A DNA stretch of 64,000 bases from Maribacter sp. BPC-D8. Its GTDB lineage: Bacteria > Bacteroidota > Bacteroidia > Flavobacteriales > Flavobacteriaceae. The stretch covers positions 1,488,001 through 1,552,000 of the forward strand of contig NZ_CP128187.1 of the NCBI RefSeq assembly GCF_035207705.1. The letters are read 5' to 3'. Of this stretch, positions 63,006 through 64,000 are shown piece by piece; the stretch's first letter is position 1, and each line of letters begins with the position of its first letter. The position numbers and the translations under genes are program-made. Below the pieces are notes generated by a model that worked only from the letters and a program-made list of their open reading frames with translations, made no database searches and had not been told where the DNA came from.

Positions 63006-64000
63006 ATGTCATCAACCAACAACCACAGCACATTTGAAAACCTGAATGAAGAACAATTACCCGTTGCAAAACATAAGTTACATGATTGGACACATTTTGC
63101 AGGCTTATACGCTGCCGAACACGTAGCAGCAACAGAGTTTGTTATCGGTGCTACATTCGTAGCATTAGGGGCTAAAACAATGGATATTATTTTGGGGCTG
63201 TTGATCGGTAATATTTTGGCAGTTCTGAGCTGGACGTTTATTACCTCGCCAATTGCAGTAGAAACAAGATTAAGTTTATACACCTACCTCAATAAAATTG
63301 CCGGAGATTCTATGACCAAGCTGTACAATTGGGCTAACGTCATTATTTTCTCGGTCATATCTGCCGCCATGATCACCGTATCTGCAACTGCAGTCCGCTT
63401 TGCCTTCGATATACCTGCACAGTTAAACTGGTACCCCACCAATATGTGGTTTGTGGTCATCGTTTTCTGCGTAGGCTTAGTTGTAGTTTCTATTGCTTTA
63501 TACGGATTTAACGCAGTATCAGAATTTTCAGGAATATGCGCACCGTGGCTTTTTGTTATGTTCTCCAGTGGAGCAATGGTTTTATTACCAGCTTTATCTT
63601 TGGATGTATTAGGAACAACGTTACCTAACGGATGGAATGATTTGATATCACTCGGAGACCAATCGATTTGGACAGGGGTTGATAGTGCCGGAAAGCCCGG
63701 TATCGGACTTGTTGAGGTCATCGGATTCGCCTGGGCTGCAAATACTATTACCCATTTCGGATTAATAGATATGGCGTTATTACGTTTCGCCAAAAAAAAA
63801 TCTTACGGTCTAGCTACGAGCACAGGTATGATGTTCGGGCATTATGTTGCTTGGATAGCTGCCGGAATTATGGGAGCTGGTGCTGCAGTAATTATCGGTA
63901 AATCAATTGTCGAATTAGATCCGGGCGATGTTGCATATTATGCATTGGGCTGGTCTGGTTTCGTAATTGTAATCGTAGCCGGTTGGACGACAGCTATTAC
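63006..64000 (+). CDS. NCS1-type purine/cytosine permease, 3' end outside window
   Basis: An open frame from ATG 63006 to the window edge, at least 331 residues, built of about nine membrane helices. HFAGLYAAEHVAATEFVIGATFVALG near the start and GVVDSAGKPGIGLVEVIGFAWAANTITHFGLIDMAL-like segments later resemble NCS1 (CodB-type) nucleobase permeases. The two minus-strand open frames over the same stretch are shadows. The substrate is unknown because the C-terminus is missing. Confidence 0.72.
   Translation, partial: MSSTNNHSTFENLNEEQLPVAKHKLHDWTHFAGLYAAEHVAATEFVIGATFVALGAKTMDIILGLLIGNILAVLSWTFITSPIAVETRLSLYTYLNKIAGDSMTKLYNWANVIIFSVISAAMITVSATAVRFAFDIPAQLNWYPTNMWFVVIVFCVGLVVVSIALYGFNAVSEFSGICAPWLFVMFSSGAMVLLPALSLDVLGTTLPNGWNDLISLGDQSIWTGVDSAGKPGIGLVEVIGFAWAANTITHFGLIDMALLRFAKKKSYGLATSTGMMFGHYVAWIAAGIMGAGAAVIIGKSIVELDPGDVAYYALGWSGFVIVIVAGWTTAI

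Noticed and set aside
62987..63793. Two open frames of 98 and 169 codons on the minus strand
   Set aside because: They are antisense to the long plus-strand permease frame (63006 to the window end), which has clear membrane helices and family motifs; the minus-strand products are low in any recognisable pattern.
1..64000. CRISPR arrays, rRNA and tRNA genes
   Set aside because: No regularly spaced repeats, tRNA-like cloverleaf or rRNA sequence was recognised in reading the window.

Overview
The window looks like chromosome from a marine-type Flavobacteriaceae member (Bacteroidota). It is AT-rich, start codons lack Shine-Dalgarno sequences, and promoters resemble the Bacteroidota TAnnTTTG -7 box. 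The protein families fit too: LytTR/His_kinase regulators with TPR sensors, DUF6503 and DUF6428, Acr3 arsenite pumps and secreted proteins ending their signal peptide in AQ or SQ. The genus cannot be fixed from the sequence. No rRNA, tRNA or CRISPR array was seen. Both window edges cut a gene.

Layout. 1-6.6 kb: a DUF481 outer-membrane protein, a very large phosphoesterase-plus-barrel protein whose metal ligands are all replaced, a Nudix hydrolase and a MORN-repeat secreted protein. 6.7-12.1 kb: a minus-strand run of six genes around a cytosolic M48 peptidase with a TerB-like tail, including a duplicated uncharacterised domain. 12.2-14.8 kb: a LytTR regulator and TPR sensor kinase pair. 15.1-18.7 kb: a DUF3095 cyclase-like protein, two small stress-type proteins and an ABC-F ATPase.

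18.7-26 kb is an accessory region. A two-gene segment (Crp/Fnr regulator plus CrtC/AttH-like protein) is bounded by the ends of an inverted-repeat element. The downstream element is split by an intact group II intron with its reverse transcriptase. Next come an IS3-family element, a DUF262-HEPN gene pair that resembles a defence or toxin module, and a second, decayed group II intron end placed exactly at the HEPN stop codon. 26-28.7 kb holds orphan membrane proteins and decayed DNA.

28.7-36.5 kb is a one-strand operon under a TetR repressor. Two near-identical 16-bp palindromes mark its probable operators. It encodes three haloalkane-dehalogenase-fold hydrolases with different locations and active sites, several NAD(P)-binding oxidoreductases, a TfoX-N protein, an AlkD-like protein and membrane proteins. 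A truncated copy of the preceding gene follows it, so the operon is bracketed by direct repeats of about 210 bp.

37.7-39.3 kb is a retinol-saturase-like oxidoreductase behind a palindrome-rich leader. 39.4-46.8 kb is a loose set of small orphan genes, several resembling polymorphic-toxin immunity proteins (Imm70, DUF2625, ankyrin) with no toxin in view. 46.9-55.5 kb holds a CBM48-HhH fusion, a membrane guanylate/adenylate cyclase, and a TolC/RND/adaptor efflux operon divergent from an AraC regulator. 55.6-58.2 kb is an arsenic operon (ArsR, DUF6428, ArsC-type phosphatase, Acr3). 58.4-62.7 kb carries an MBL hydrolase, then a second TetR whose probable operator occurs both before itself and before a Tat-exported type II haloacid dehalogenase, an SDR and a lipoprotein. 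The window ends inside an NCS1-type permease gene.
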